Shown: positions 34,054 to 44,527 of the stretch, piece after piece
Position numbering within the stretch: the stretch's first letter is position 1
Layout: the number at the start of each line of letters is the position of its first letter
Source: Rhizopus sp. PT2906
Lineage: Eukaryota > Mucoromycota > Mucoromycetes > Mucorales > Rhizopodaceae
Reading direction: 5' to 3'
DNA length: 64,000 bases
Assembly (NCBI GenBank): GCA_025529335.1
Contig: JAMYHX010000083.1
Location: 51,931-115,930 of the forward strand
The notes under the pieces: generated by a model
Told to the model about the DNA's origin: nothing
Database searches by the model: none
What the model saw: only the letters and a program-made list of their open reading frames with translations
Position numbers and translations under genes: made by a program

Positions 34054-35873
34054 ATGAAGGTCAAGATTCCTTTCATAACAACGGCAGCTGCACCAGTCAT
34101 TGAAGACGAAGAAGACAACAAGAACTGTGTAACTTACAACTCCATTGAAGACAGCAAAAAGGGTAGTCAAAATGATGATGATGTCGATAATCCAGATTTT
34201 CAATACGGTGTAAAAGCTGTTCAAGCATCTAGCCAAGTTTGGACGAAGAACCAGTTGGTTCTGGTTTATATTCTGTAAGTAAATCAAATGGCGTGTGTAT
34301 GTGTGTATAATAAAACCCTTTTGTGACGCTTCCTAGTATTTGGATCATTCACTTCGTACTGGCACTATCCTCTGGAATCAATACCATATTGACACCTTAT
34401 GTCACAAGTTCGTTTCAAAGCCATTCTTTAACAGCTACGACGACAATTATTTCCAGTATGATATCAGGCCTTATCATCTTGCCTTATGCAAAGCTCATTA
34501 ATGTATGGGGCCGACCCCAAGGTTTTGCTCTTATGACATTTTCAATGACTATTGGTCTTATCATGATGGCTGGTTGCAACAATGTCAAAGCTTACTGTGC
34601 TGCTCAGGTATTCTATCAAGTTGGCTCCTCTGGACTTAACTTCATAATGACTATTTTCATTGCTGATACAACCTCTCTCAAAAACCGAGCATTCATGATT
34701 GCATTTGAAGCATCGCCATGGATCGCCACCGTATGGGCTTACGGACCAGCAGCCCAAAGTATTCTGAACACGATTGGCTTCAGATGGGGTTTCGGTATCT
34801 GGGCTATTGTCATCCCGATAGTCTGTACTCCACTCTATTATAGCCTTTTAAAGGCTCATAAAGCAGGTCTTCTTCCTCAAAAAGAGAGTAACAGGACATG
34901 GACGGAATCGATTGTATACTATACCAAAGAGTTTGATGTGGTCGGATTGCTTTTGATCTGTACTGGTCTTGCGCTATTTTTGCTGTCATTCAGCTTGTAT
35001 TCTTATCAGCCCGAACAATGGAAGTCTCCTTTGATCATCTGCTTCCTTATCTTTGGTGGTTTGCTGATCATTGCATTTGCAGCTTATGAAAAATGGTGTG
35101 CATCGGTCACATTCATTCCTTGGAATCTGATGATGGATCGAACCGTCTTTTCAACTTACGTTATGGCAGCTAGTATATATGTCGCCTGGTACTTGTGGGA
35201 CAGTTATTTCTATTCCTATTTGATTGTTGTCTACAACTTGAGCGTTTCTCAAGCCACGTATATCACGAATATTTATACTATCGGTTCTACTGTTTGGTCC
35301 CTCATGATGGGCGTCATTATTCGATACAATGGACGACTAAAGTGGCAAGCTCTTTACTTTGGTGTGCCTGTCACGATATTGGGGGTTGGCCTAATGATTC
35401 ATTTCCGACAGCCAGATGTCAATATCGGTTTTATCATCATGTGTCAAATATTTATTGCCTTTGGTGGCGGTACCTTAGTTATCTGTGAGCAAATGACAGT
35501 CATGGCTGTATCATCTCACCAATATGTCCCAGCTGTCTTATCTATGGAAAATATGGTTGCCAGCATTGGAAGCTCGATTGGTTCAACGATTGCAGCAGCC
35601 ATGTGGAGCGGTATATTCCCTGAGAAGCTCGCACTACACCTACCTGAAAGCGCTCAAGGTGATATAGCATCGATCTATGGCTCTATAGAAGTTCAAACAT
35701 CTTATCCAGTCGGAAGTGACGAAAGAAATGCTATCAACCGAGCTTATAGCGATACACAAAGATTGATGCTAATTTCTGCCACCTGTCTCTATTCGATCAC
35801 TTTAGTTTCAGTCATGTTTTGGAAAGATGTTGATGTCAGACAACTGAAGAAAATAAAGGGCCTGGTGTTTTAA
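34054..35873 (+). CDS. Siderophore-iron transporter (MFS, SIT family)
   Basis: Exons 34054-34274 and 34337-35873 give 585 aa. A hydrophilic acidic N terminus of about 70 residues is followed by 12-14 membrane helices. The first helices read LALSSGINTILTPYVTSSF, the signature start of fungal siderophore transporters (Sit1/MirB type). GRPQGFALM, SGLNFIMTIFIAD and TFIPWNLMMDRT are also typical. It would import ferric siderophores with protons at the plasma membrane or from vesicles. Many Mucoromycota use rhizoferrin, so that is a plausible but untested substrate. No inactivating change was seen, and the WGATAR cluster upstream suggests iron control. Confidence 0.88.
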
Positions 35874-36645
35874 ATAAAATATATTTATTGTTTAATGTAT
35901 TGCTTAAATTCATATTCTTCATTTCGTTCGACCAATAGAAATGCGCTTTTAAATGTTCTAATAAAACACAATAAGCTGTACGTTTACCCCATCCTGTCTC
36001 ACACGATTCTGTAGAAACAATAGTGACAGAAACCATAATTTATAAAGGTGAAGAGGCAGATAAAAATAGAATTTTTTTTTCTGACAAAACGTTAAATGTA
36101 AACTCAGGTCGCTTATTTCCTAAAATGAGTGCTAATCAATTCTGGAAAGTGTAACCATGGTATCCATGGAAATAGATGTACCCCCCTCTCTTCCAGTCAA
36201 AAAGTGTAAGTCAGATCAAAATATTATTTACTCTGCAAGGGGGGGGGGAAGGGTAAAGGCTTGCACCCTTGCTTACTTCAAAAAAATCTTATGTAGGTTA
36301 CATTTTAACTGCCTTTCCTAATGCTGTTTATGACATCATCTTTTGGTTAATCAAGAAGAATAAAAGAATAGATTTATAATACTATTATACATCCATTTAA
36401 TAAGCATGTAATCAGCCACTTTTTACTTTCTTGCGTCATTGATCTATTTATTCGTATTATTAAAAAAAGAGAACAACAGCTACGCGCTTCCCAAATTATA
36501 TTACAGAATATATTTTTGTCTCTTGCTCTTTCTCTTTTTCTATTAACAAAAAAAAAAAAGAAAAACTTAAAACAAAAAGAGAAAAAAAATCGCCTTTTTT
36601 TCTTTTTCTTTTTTTTTCTTCTTTTATATATTTTTTGCAGGGTGC
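35874..36645. other. Intergenic, homopolymer-rich
   Basis: No gene is supported. Contains a G9 run near 36240 and long A- and T-rich tracts directly before the F-box gene, ending in TTTTTTGCAG 6 bp before its ATG, which could be a 5' UTR splice acceptor. Confidence 0.5.
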
Positions 36646-38010
36646 ATGGCAAGAGATGCAAGTTTGAATGACAACAAGGATAGTCCATCAGATACAATAG
36701 TACCATGTCTTAATAGAGTATTATCCTACTTGAATCGATCAGAACTTGTGCAGACGTCATTGGTGTGTAAAAGCTGGCATCTGATATCAGCCTCAAGGCT
36801 CTGGTCAAGCTTTAAATTTGTCAGAGAACGAGACTTTGAACGAATATTTAATATACTGTCTAGAAGAAATACAGCCACTCGGTATGGGGAGTTTATTACA
36901 TCACTAGAACTTGTACACTCGGATAAAGAATTTCATGTTAATTCAAATACGATATACTTAATTACCGCTTTATGCCCGAATCTGTTGTCAATCAGCATTA
37001 AATTTCATCTTACACGTCCTGTTGCACCTCCTGTAATTAATCATTTACCAAAAAAGAACCCATTTCCGCAAGCACAACCTAGAGTACGACCACCTTTACC
37101 CTTTTCTCGACCCAATCAACCAATAGATTCTAACAACAACAATAACAACAACAATCAACCATCTGTATCAATACCCCCAAGGCATACACAGTCATTACCA
37201 CTAGCTCATTTTGCTTACAACTGTCTAAAACTTAAATCGATCCATCTTGATTCCTATTCACCTAAGACAGATGATTCCGTTTATGAAATGGCTAAATACA
37301 TGACCTCTGGTAGTTTAGAATCCATCAAACTCAACAACTGTTCAAGTATCCAAAGCTCAACCCTCTGTAAATTAGCCATTACCAACCCTCAGCTACGGTA
37401 TATCGAAATCATGGGCAGTACACCCGTGACAGATTCTAGTATAGCAACCATAGCAGACCGATGTGGTAACTCACTAGAGTATCTTTCGATTGGCAATGCT
37501 TATCAACTGACAGATAAATCAATGCAATATATTGCTTCAAGATGTAAACGTATTCGACATATTTGTATATTTAACAACCACACAGAAAAAATTTCTGAAG
37601 ATACCCTCACAGCCATCATTACTCATTGTTCAACACTACAAACAATCAGTCTAAGTGATTCAAAATGCCTAGGATCCAACTTTTTCAAATCAGTTGTTCA
37701 ACGTGTAAATATAGAAATCGAAAATATAAATCAGCATCGTGCAAAGATCGAATCAGGGTTACAAAGACTATGCCTAGGTGGAGTGAAAAGAGATATCATT
37801 CAAAGTAATTATATCGAACAGCTAGTCGATACGAGTGCAAGCAAACATGATTTACAGGATCAAGATGAAACAATGACTGATGACTCTATTATACCTAATG
37901 ATACTACTCCTAATAATTACCATCTCCAATCAAAATTCTTACCAAAAAGTACCATCATTCGTGGAAATACTATATGGTGGCAAAGGCGTCGTTTACTATT
38001 ACCTACTTGA
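36646..38010 (+). CDS. F-box / leucine-rich-repeat protein (Amn1-like)
   Basis: A single exon of 454 aa. Residues 15-60 form an F-box (VLSYLNRSELVQTSLVCKSW). After a Pro/Asn-rich insert the C-terminal half contains cysteine-type LRRs: LESIKLNNCSSIQSS, QLRYIEIMGSTPVTDSSI, SLEYLSIGNAYQLTDKSM and RIRHICIFNNHTEKIS, the pattern of Amn1/FBXL proteins. Such proteins are substrate receptors of SCF ubiquitin ligases. The substrate is not shown. The ATG is 6 bp after an acceptor-like TTTTTTGCAG, so an upstream exon cannot be excluded. It converges on COX12; the two stops are 59 bp apart. Confidence 0.82.
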   Translation: MARDASLNDNKDSPSDTIVPCLNRVLSYLNRSELVQTSLVCKSWHLISASRLWSSFKFVRERDFERIFNILSRRNTATRYGEFITSLELVHSDKEFHVNSNTIYLITALCPNLLSISIKFHLTRPVAPPVINHLPKKNPFPQAQPRVRPPLPFSRPNQPIDSNNNNNNNNQPSVSIPPRHTQSLPLAHFAYNCLKLKSIHLDSYSPKTDDSVYEMAKYMTSGSLESIKLNNCSSIQSSTLCKLAITNPQLRYIEIMGSTPVTDSSIATIADRCGNSLEYLSIGNAYQLTDKSMQYIASRCKRIRHICIFNNHTEKISEDTLTAIITHCSTLQTISLSDSKCLGSNFFKSVVQRVNIEIENINQHRAKIESGLQRLCLGGVKRDIIQSNYIEQLVDTSASKHDLQDQDETMTDDSIIPNDTTPNNYHLQSKFLPKSTIIRGNTIWWQRRRLLLPT

Positions 38011-38068
38011 AAAAAAATGGCCAAGTAATTTTTAATAAAAAAAAACGCTTTATAGAATGTCATCTTTT

Positions 38069-38537
38069 TTAAACGGTGAAGTTGGAGGGGTTAGTGCCTT
38101 CTTCTCTTTGAGAATCCCACTTGGAGATCTATATAATATATTAATATCATTTAAATAATACAAAATATACACATTACCCATTCATTAGGACATAAAGCGT
38201 GATAGGCCTTGTAGAATTGCTTGCAAGGTTCAAAGTCTTCACCACGAGCGTTGACGCACTTGAAGTAATCAACGTAGTTTTGCCAGCAGCTATCATATAA
38301 AAATCAGTATATTGCTTCCAAAACTTTGAAAAACACGTACTTTTTTGTTTGGTTAGTGTTGGGGAAACTGTTGCGCGAATGATTAGTAAATGTGAATATA
38401 AACAAATGTAAGAGTTTTTTTTTACCGAGCGTCGAAAGGAGCTATGAACAGAGAGAAAAAAAGAGTTAGTCATCTTCATTTCTCATAGTTGAGGTTATCA
38501 TACCAGTAGACAACTGTTTATCAGCAAGTTCAGACAT
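38069..38537 (-). CDS. COX12: Cytochrome c oxidase subunit VIb (COX12)
   Basis: Five exons, 38537-38504, 38441-38426, 38367-38341, 38289-38178 and 38128-38069, give 82 aa. The protein carries the twin CX9C motif of the family: NCWQNYVDYFKC and EPCKQFYKAYHALC, preceded by APFDARFPNTNQTK and followed by ISKWDSQREEGT. It is imported into the mitochondrial intermembrane space through Mia40 and caps complex IV. Exons 2 and 3 are microexons of 16 and 27 nt, and all junctions keep frame. Length is typical. Confidence 0.92.
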
Positions 38538-38909
38538 GTTAATTCAGCAAGTAAGTGAAAGAAGGGAAAAAAATAAGCAGATAAAAAATTGTGCCCGCAA
38601 TATGGGTAGGAGCCTGGCAAAATCATCACCTCATTTGCAATTTTTTTCTTCGTTAGCTTGATTCTCCGCAGCTGAAGTCACCTTCGAGTTGATGACATAA
38701 ATATCTGAGATTCATCCACGTAAATACCCAACGAAAAATACTGCTTTTGTGACAGCTTCTCTTTTATACTTTGTGTTCCTTTTTTTAAAAGTTAGAATGT
38801 TGTTAGTCACTGACATGTTGTTCCTTTAAAACAAATATTAATACAATAAACACAACATTTCTTCTTATTTTATAGCTCTACTATTCTCTCTATTTCTATC
38901 TTTTTAAAA
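38538..38909. other. Spacer between COX12 and a Mutator-like element
   Basis: Holds the COX12 promoter and the left flank of the Mutator-like fragment. No gene is supported, and the boundary of the element could not be fixed. Confidence 0.4.
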
Positions 38910-39858
38910 ATGAACTCTTCAACTGAAATTAACATTGCTGCTTACAGTCCCGTACCTGAGCTTCAAGTTACGGATATCTCACAGTACAAGAAAGTTATTG
39001 AGAGCCACGTTGTTAAGCATAGTGTAAAGTGGATCATGAGGAAGACAGCTATAAATGATATCACGGATCAATGTTTGGATGGAGCTAGAGGTAGACCCCG
39101 TGCAGATTATCTTTGGGGAAGTCTATATGGATGCCATCGTGCTGGAAGCAAGCAACACGCTATAGCCGTTCAAAGAACCTTGCAAAAAAAAAAGTAAGAA
39201 GATCGGATGCAAGGCTCATTTGATAGCAACTTGCTATTTCAGCAACCCTGAGAAAGTGGTTATCACGGTGGGTGGTAACCATTGTCATGTACTCGGTTCT
39301 GCAGAGGATCTTCAGTACCTTTCTCTGTCTGCAGATGTCAAAGAAGCCATCCTTCAGCGGCTGCAAGAAGGATACAATACAAGAATTGTACGTTTTGCGA
39401 TGCATAGAGCATTTTGCTTACAAAATGAAGTTTCAACAAGCATTCCTCACAGGGGTAATTTTATTCATAGTGAAGATATGTACAACATCTTCAGAAGGGT
39501 GTTTGAAAGAGCCTACAAAAAGCATGACAATCAGAATGCCTCTGTCAAACTCTGGTTGAACCACTTGGAAACAAAGAATTACAACGTATTCACCGACAAT
39601 GACTACGACAGTTTATTCACCTTTGGATTCTGCTCAACTTGGCAAGCATCCCTTTTAGCCAAAGCAAAGGGTTTTTCTTTGGATACAATGCATAATACGA
39701 CTGCATTTAAAGACAGCTGGTTGTATACTTTGGTGATCAGGCATTTAGAAACTGGAACTGGCTGTTCTGTTGCATTTCTCTTCACTACTGATAGATCTTT
39801 TCTTGCCTGTAAGTCACTAGCTCTACCATTTAAAACATTCTGCCAGTCTCTGTCCTGA
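38910..39858 (+). pseudogene. Mutator-like (MULE) transposase, N-terminal part
   Basis: From an ATG at 38910 the frame encodes a FAR1/WRKY-GCM1-type zinc-binding domain: RPRADYLWGSLYGCHRAGS, then IGCKAHLIATCY and GNHCHVLGS supply the Cys and His ligands. A helical region leads into the start of the MULE DDE domain (FSLDTMHNTTAFKDSW, CSVAFLFTTDRS). Frame is lost within a 10-A run at 39184-39193; with nine A the two parts join. The DDE domain is cut at about 39850, where a minus-strand MULE C terminus begins. Upstream of the A-run the copy looks fresh. Confidence 0.75.
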
Positions 39859-39869
39859 AAAGATTACGA

Positions 39870-40263
39870 TTGACATGAACGATGTGGAAGAAAATGCGAT
39901 ATCGAAGCGATAAACCAGATACATATGCTTACAGGTACGCCTATTTCATTGAAAGTCTATACAATTGCATGCAGTCATCATTCGTTGTTCAGTTGATATA
40001 TCGTTTACAGCTTGCGTCGTGAAAGACTTGACAATATAGCACACTTCTTCATCAATATGCACTTTGTGCACTATATCTTCTAATGACAGCTCATTGATCT
40101 CTTCTGCTGCAATCATTCCCTTTCTTGCTTCTCTAGTCTCTGATCTCATACGTCCGATGTTAGCAGCCATCTTTGCGGTATTGTGCATAAAATCGGTATG
40201 AACATAATCAACCAATACTAAGCGAACCAGACTTTTGCTCCTCTTTGTGAATAGTTTGTCCAA
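39870..40263 (-). pseudogene. MULE transposase C-terminal fragment, opposite orientation
   Basis: Read on the minus strand, the segment encodes LVRLVLVDYVHTDFMHN, an IGRMRSETREARKGM block and then the SWIM zinc finger (CNC...CKHMYL, CxC...CxH), with a stop inside the finger. It matches the fragment at 41.9-42.5 kb. It lies directly after the forward N-terminal part, so the two pieces point toward each other. The joint is near 39855-39875. Confidence 0.7.
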
Positions 40264-40675
40264 ATATGGATAATGGTACTAAAAGCAAACTACAATATTT
40301 ACTGATATCGACGATGATGATTCGTTCATGCTTAAAGTTCGTTTTATCAAACTTTTCGTTTCATCGTTTTTAATTCTCCATTAAAGACAACAATAAGGTG
40401 CCCAAAGTTACTTGAATAGCAGTAAAAAGAAGTGAAAGAGAGGACAAAGTCTACAATATCACTGTCATGAGTTAATATAAAAAAGGTACCGTAAGATTAT
40501 CGCTGTTTCTGGTATAGCAAAGGAAAACCCTTTGATTTGTCGTCAAAATGCAATTACTGTCACTACTTTTGCATATCAGTAATTTAGACTTTACATCTAA
40601 CAGCAATAGCACAAATACTGTTGTTAAAGATATTGAATTTGCTTTTCTCTTCTTTTATTTAACCAAATGCCATGT

Positions 40676-41440
40676 AAGTTATCCACTACATTGAATCACT
40701 TCCTTTTGAAGCTCAATTCCAATATAGCCAAGGGATCAACACCATCCTCTTCCACATCCAAGTCTAAAAGACAAAAACGCAATGCAAATCTTCACTGAAA
40801 GGCATTTCATCACAGCCTGATTATAGCCACTTTACGCGAAAGTGTAAAGTTTCCTCCTTTTTGAACCAAGACTATAAAGAGTACCGAGTACGTAATTTTG
40901 AATGCAAAGGAACTTAGATCTATTAATCACATCTACGTTTTTCTTTTACACTATTAGCAAATTCTGAGAAAGTTGGCAGAAGAATTCTCGTTATTACGTG
41001 CAGATGCAATGAATTTAGGGTTACTTATTATAAGTAACTGGATTGAAAAAAAGGCTGTAAAAAAGACCAGTTTCCACCTGTAACAACACAAAAATTCTGT
41101 ACACATTGCTATAGAAAAGTTGCGCAAGATCCTAATGGCCTGAATTGTAAGTTTCACTTGTATGTTGTCTACATTTACTTACTTGATATGCCCAGAAACT
41201 CATTAACGTCATTGATGAATGCTACGAAAAATTCAATGCGACCATAAAGTGCCCTCTAACAACAGGTTAGTGCTAAAAGATAGATTTAGCATAACCTACT
41301 GACCACTTTACGACAGAGTACCTTTACGAGATTCCTGTTTTAGATAGTATGCACATAGCGCTTGCCGGCAACTACACAGACACAATAATTCAAAGTATAT
41401 ATAAACAATGGCTTCATTTTATTATATAATTTTATTATAT
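40676..41440 (+). pseudogene. Unrecognised, broken multi-exon ORF
   Basis: Separate open pieces on the plus strand have coding character and splice-like edges: MPCKLSTTLNHFLLKLN from 40670 on, KLAEEFSLLRADAMN at about 40970, DQFPPVTTQKFCTHCYRKVA at about 41070 (CxxC), KLINVIDECYEKFN after an intron-like gap, and YLYEIPVLDSMHIALAGNY at about 41320. They cannot be joined into one frame without stops. It may be a decayed host gene or part of a mobile element. I do not recognise the family. Confidence 0.35.
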
Positions 41441-41926
41441 TATATAGATATTTCTATACACCTAACAAGAAACGTAAGGTTATATCTGTATAGAACTTTG
41501 CTGGGTTTTCTGAGGAACGCAAAGGAACAGCAAAACAGTACATACAACGAAAGGTTCATTAATAAGCTAATGCATAACTCTTTTACATGCTATATCTTTA
41601 TGTCGACTTACACTATTTAAATTGAAAATAAGTCGCATCTTGGGTTGAGAAATTTTGGTCTGTTGCAGATAGCATCAACTCTGTATCCAATCTTATATTT
41701 GTTATTTGCTAATCTATTAAGCGGTACGGATTTTCTCTATAAGAGCGATAGGCAGCAAGAAGATTGGCCATCTCAGCTGTTAGATTATCTTGAGACATTG
41801 AAGAATGTTTTGTAACAAAAATTCTGTTTTAAGCCGCAATGTTAATAGCATCAACTTGAGCAAGTAAACTCGGTTGCTCAAATGATACAATATTTTCTTA
41901 TAAATGAAAGTAGGTTTTAGTATAAG

Positions 41927-42530
41927 TTATTTACAAATATATACACATTGCAATTTACATTTGAAAGGAGCTATTCCAGCATGCAAAAGACTGAGCAGAT
42001 ACATATGCTTACAAGCAATGTTATCGTACCTGAAATCGTTACAGGCGCAGATCTTCGTTTTGCTTTCTATTACAGTGACTTCATGTTGAAGCTCTATATT
42101 GCTGAATAACTGGACTAGGTAAACTCCAGGCGTGCCGCTTTCTGTAATCATATCAGGAATACACTCCATGTTGATTTGATCGCCTTTTGTTTGCCTCGTC
42201 CTTATTCTTCTTTCTTCAGGACCCATCCTACCAACATTTAGCATCAGCCTTTGTATATTATGGAGGTAGTTCTCTTCAACATCATTCAATAGTATGAATA
42301 TCAGTCTGTCCACTCTTGTGTTCTGCTTTCTTTTTAAATATGTTGGCTCTTTGGTTTATACAGCTTTCCAGCGTTCCACTTCACGGCGTATTTCTCTGGA
42401 AAGGTATCAACAACCTCTTGCATTTGCGAAAGAGATACCTCAATACTTTGAGGGAATAGTCTTATAAGGGTTGATACGTAAGGTAAAAGATATGTTTATT
42501 GTGTTATCAAATGAATACAGTACACTCAAT
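41927..42530 (-). pseudogene. MULE transposase C-terminal fragment with SWIM finger
   Basis: Read from about 42470 downwards: QEVVDTFPEKYAVKW, a frame break, YLKRKQNTRVDRLIF, LNVGRMGPEERRIRTR, a long linker and the SWIM finger CACNDFRYDNIACKHMYLL. This is the C-terminal end of a Mutator-like transposase, related to the fragment at 39.9-40.3 kb. No DDE domain lies upstream. Bases 42158-42522 recur at 62875-63239. Confidence 0.75.
42158..42522. repeat. 365-bp duplicated segment, copy 1
   Basis: Aligned without gaps to 62875-63239 with three differences. Both ends carry AATACA. In this copy the segment continues into MULE coding sequence on its left side, so this is probably the source. Confidence 0.92.
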
Positions 42531-43148
42531 TCCGTCTGCGCATCTGCCTTTGTCCATGTTTGCATTTCAGCTAATCGAGTACTTCTATTTTGAATGTATA
42601 CTTTACACCTATAATGCATTATGGACCAACGATATAGATTAGATTAGTTTTAATCATTATAATTTGTCAATCAGTACATTTTTTATATAAAAAACATCTT
42701 ATCATTGAAATTGTAAATATTTGACTTGGTCATGGAAGCATTGAAAGATGGACATAATGTAATCGACAAAGAAAGTTCTTTCATGGTTTGTCTCATTTTC
42801 TGGTACATTTAATGTTGGCCACATAGAAAATATACTGAAGCAACCAAGAAACATGCTTAACAAGTAATCAATTTCTGATTTATAAATCTAGTGCATTGAG
42901 TCAAAAAGGAGTATAAAGATATGAAAAATAACTAACAGCCTGCCATTCTTTAATTATTGAATACATGCTTTCATGGAGTGCGTGTTTTGGTAGAGGCACA
43001 GTCTCTTCGACTAGCTTGATACTTGACACCAAACTGAAATTGTAACAAAAAAAAATTAGTTTTTGTCCGCTATTATTTTAGTATGATTACTTACAGACGC
43101 TCTTCAGGTGCTGCATTTAGATTCAATTTCTGACACTTAATATTTCGC
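42531..43148. other. Intergenic or degraded mobile sequence
   Basis: No gene is supported. AT-rich with short broken frames only. Confidence 0.4.
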
Positions 43149-43770
43149 TTATATCAAGGATATACTTCCTTTTTTCACCATTATCCTTTTCTTCCTGCTT
43201 CGTTTTTTATTGATTTTTGCTCTTCGTTGTCCAATTTTATTTGCTTCTCTATTAAAATTACAGTCACAAAAACAATGTCCCAATATTCTTTCGAAACAAG
43301 TATTACCTTCATTAGTTCTTATCACTTCACGGTCAATGTTAGTTTTAAGTGGGTAAAAACTTGTCATTTGCGTATTGTTTGCGTCAATTCTTGCCCAAAA
43401 TGCTTCAGCAGCGGAACATTTCAATAATTAAATTGAATATTTATAACTTGTATCTAAAATAGATTCATCGCAATTACCTCGTATTCATTAGCTTGTATCA
43501 TTTTTAATAGTTCATTGGTCTTTTGCTGAGCGTATATGTAGCTCCCCTCAAGGCATTTTCTGCTTCTTGTTTACTGCCACTGATCTGTGTCATAAAATTC
43601 AACTAGTCGAAACGATTTATATAATATTCTTTCAAATACTTCTTACAAGTCAACTTTTTGTTATTTTTGGACATAGTGTTTAAAAAAAAAAGGAAAGTGC
43701 TACAGGCACTACCCCTTGGCCAATGCTATTAAAAGCCTCACTGATCTGTGTCATCATTATTTCCTTTTCT
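43149..43770 (-). pseudogene. Unrecognised decayed minus-strand ORFs
   Basis: Minus-strand pieces with coding character (AQQKTNELLKMIQANEYE near 43520, and the Cys/Arg-rich frame 43424-43149 with TCFERILGHCFCDC) are not joinable in one frame. Two copies of a 16-mer, CACTGATCTGTGTCAT, lie at 43578-43593 and 43739-43754, both starting the peptide MTQIS on the minus strand. This may be an internal duplication in a dead gene. No family is recognised. Confidence 0.3.
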
Positions 43771-44064
43771 AGAGAATTGCTTAACTGGATTAAAGTCAGA
43801 AGAATAGAAAAGGCAAATAGACTTAAAACGTGATGTACTTTGTTCTATTGTCAGAGATAGGAAAAGGAACATTGACCATGGCTAGATAATAGTCCTTCAT
43901 GTACAGGTACTAATCCGTCTTATCCACATGTGGTCTTTGGAAAACTAACAAGTGTCTTGCAACTGTCCCTTTGCTCATATACGCCTTGCTTTCTATTTTT
44001 ATTGACTGGCAGTAGAGATAAATGAAGGATGTAACTATCATCGAATCACCAAGCCAAATCAAGA
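43771..44064. other. Intergenic, nothing seen
   Basis: No coding or regulatory feature could be supported. Confidence 0.4.
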
Positions 44065-44442
44065 ATGTTCTCTTTTTACTCGTTGATAATTCTTAGAGAT
44101 CATCCCCTCCTTATCGTATCTATTCCTCCACTTTTTCTCGTTAATACAGTTCTTGGTCACTACTTTTATTTGGCATTGCAAATGAACCAGGATTTCCACC
44201 AAAGAGCGAAATTTTTGCATTCAATCATTAGTCCTACGCTGCGATGTCTCAAGAAAAGACCGTTTCTCCTAGACACATATTCCTTAACCTTTGAAAAACA
44301 TCATGTTACACTTCAACTAGTCAAAAGACATCATATTCCAGATGGTCTTCCCTGTAAACCGTCCCGACAAGTAAATTTCAACCAACGACTGATTTACTGG
44401 GAAATTCGAATGAGCACGAGAATTGATGTAATACAAACCTAA
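44065..44442 (+). CDS. Possible small hypothetical protein
   Basis: An intact 125-codon ATG frame ends 85 bp before the PKA regulatory subunit start. The N terminus is hydrophobic (two possible membrane segments), the rest basic and His-rich. No family is recognised and it may be a chance ORF in the PKA-R promoter. It is listed because it is the longest open frame in this gap. Confidence 0.25.
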   Translation: MFSFYSLIILRDHPLLIVSIPPLFLVNTVLGHYFYLALQMNQDFHQRAKFLHSIISPTLRCLKKRPFLLDTYSLTFEKHHVTLQLVKRHHIPDGLPCKPSRQVNFNQRLIYWEIRMSTRIDVIQT

Positions 44443-44527
44443 AAAAAGAGGGTTAATTTTATTATCCTTTCTTCATGTTATCCTTTTTCTTCTTTTTTTC
44501 TCTCTTTTTTTTAAAAAAAAATAAAAT

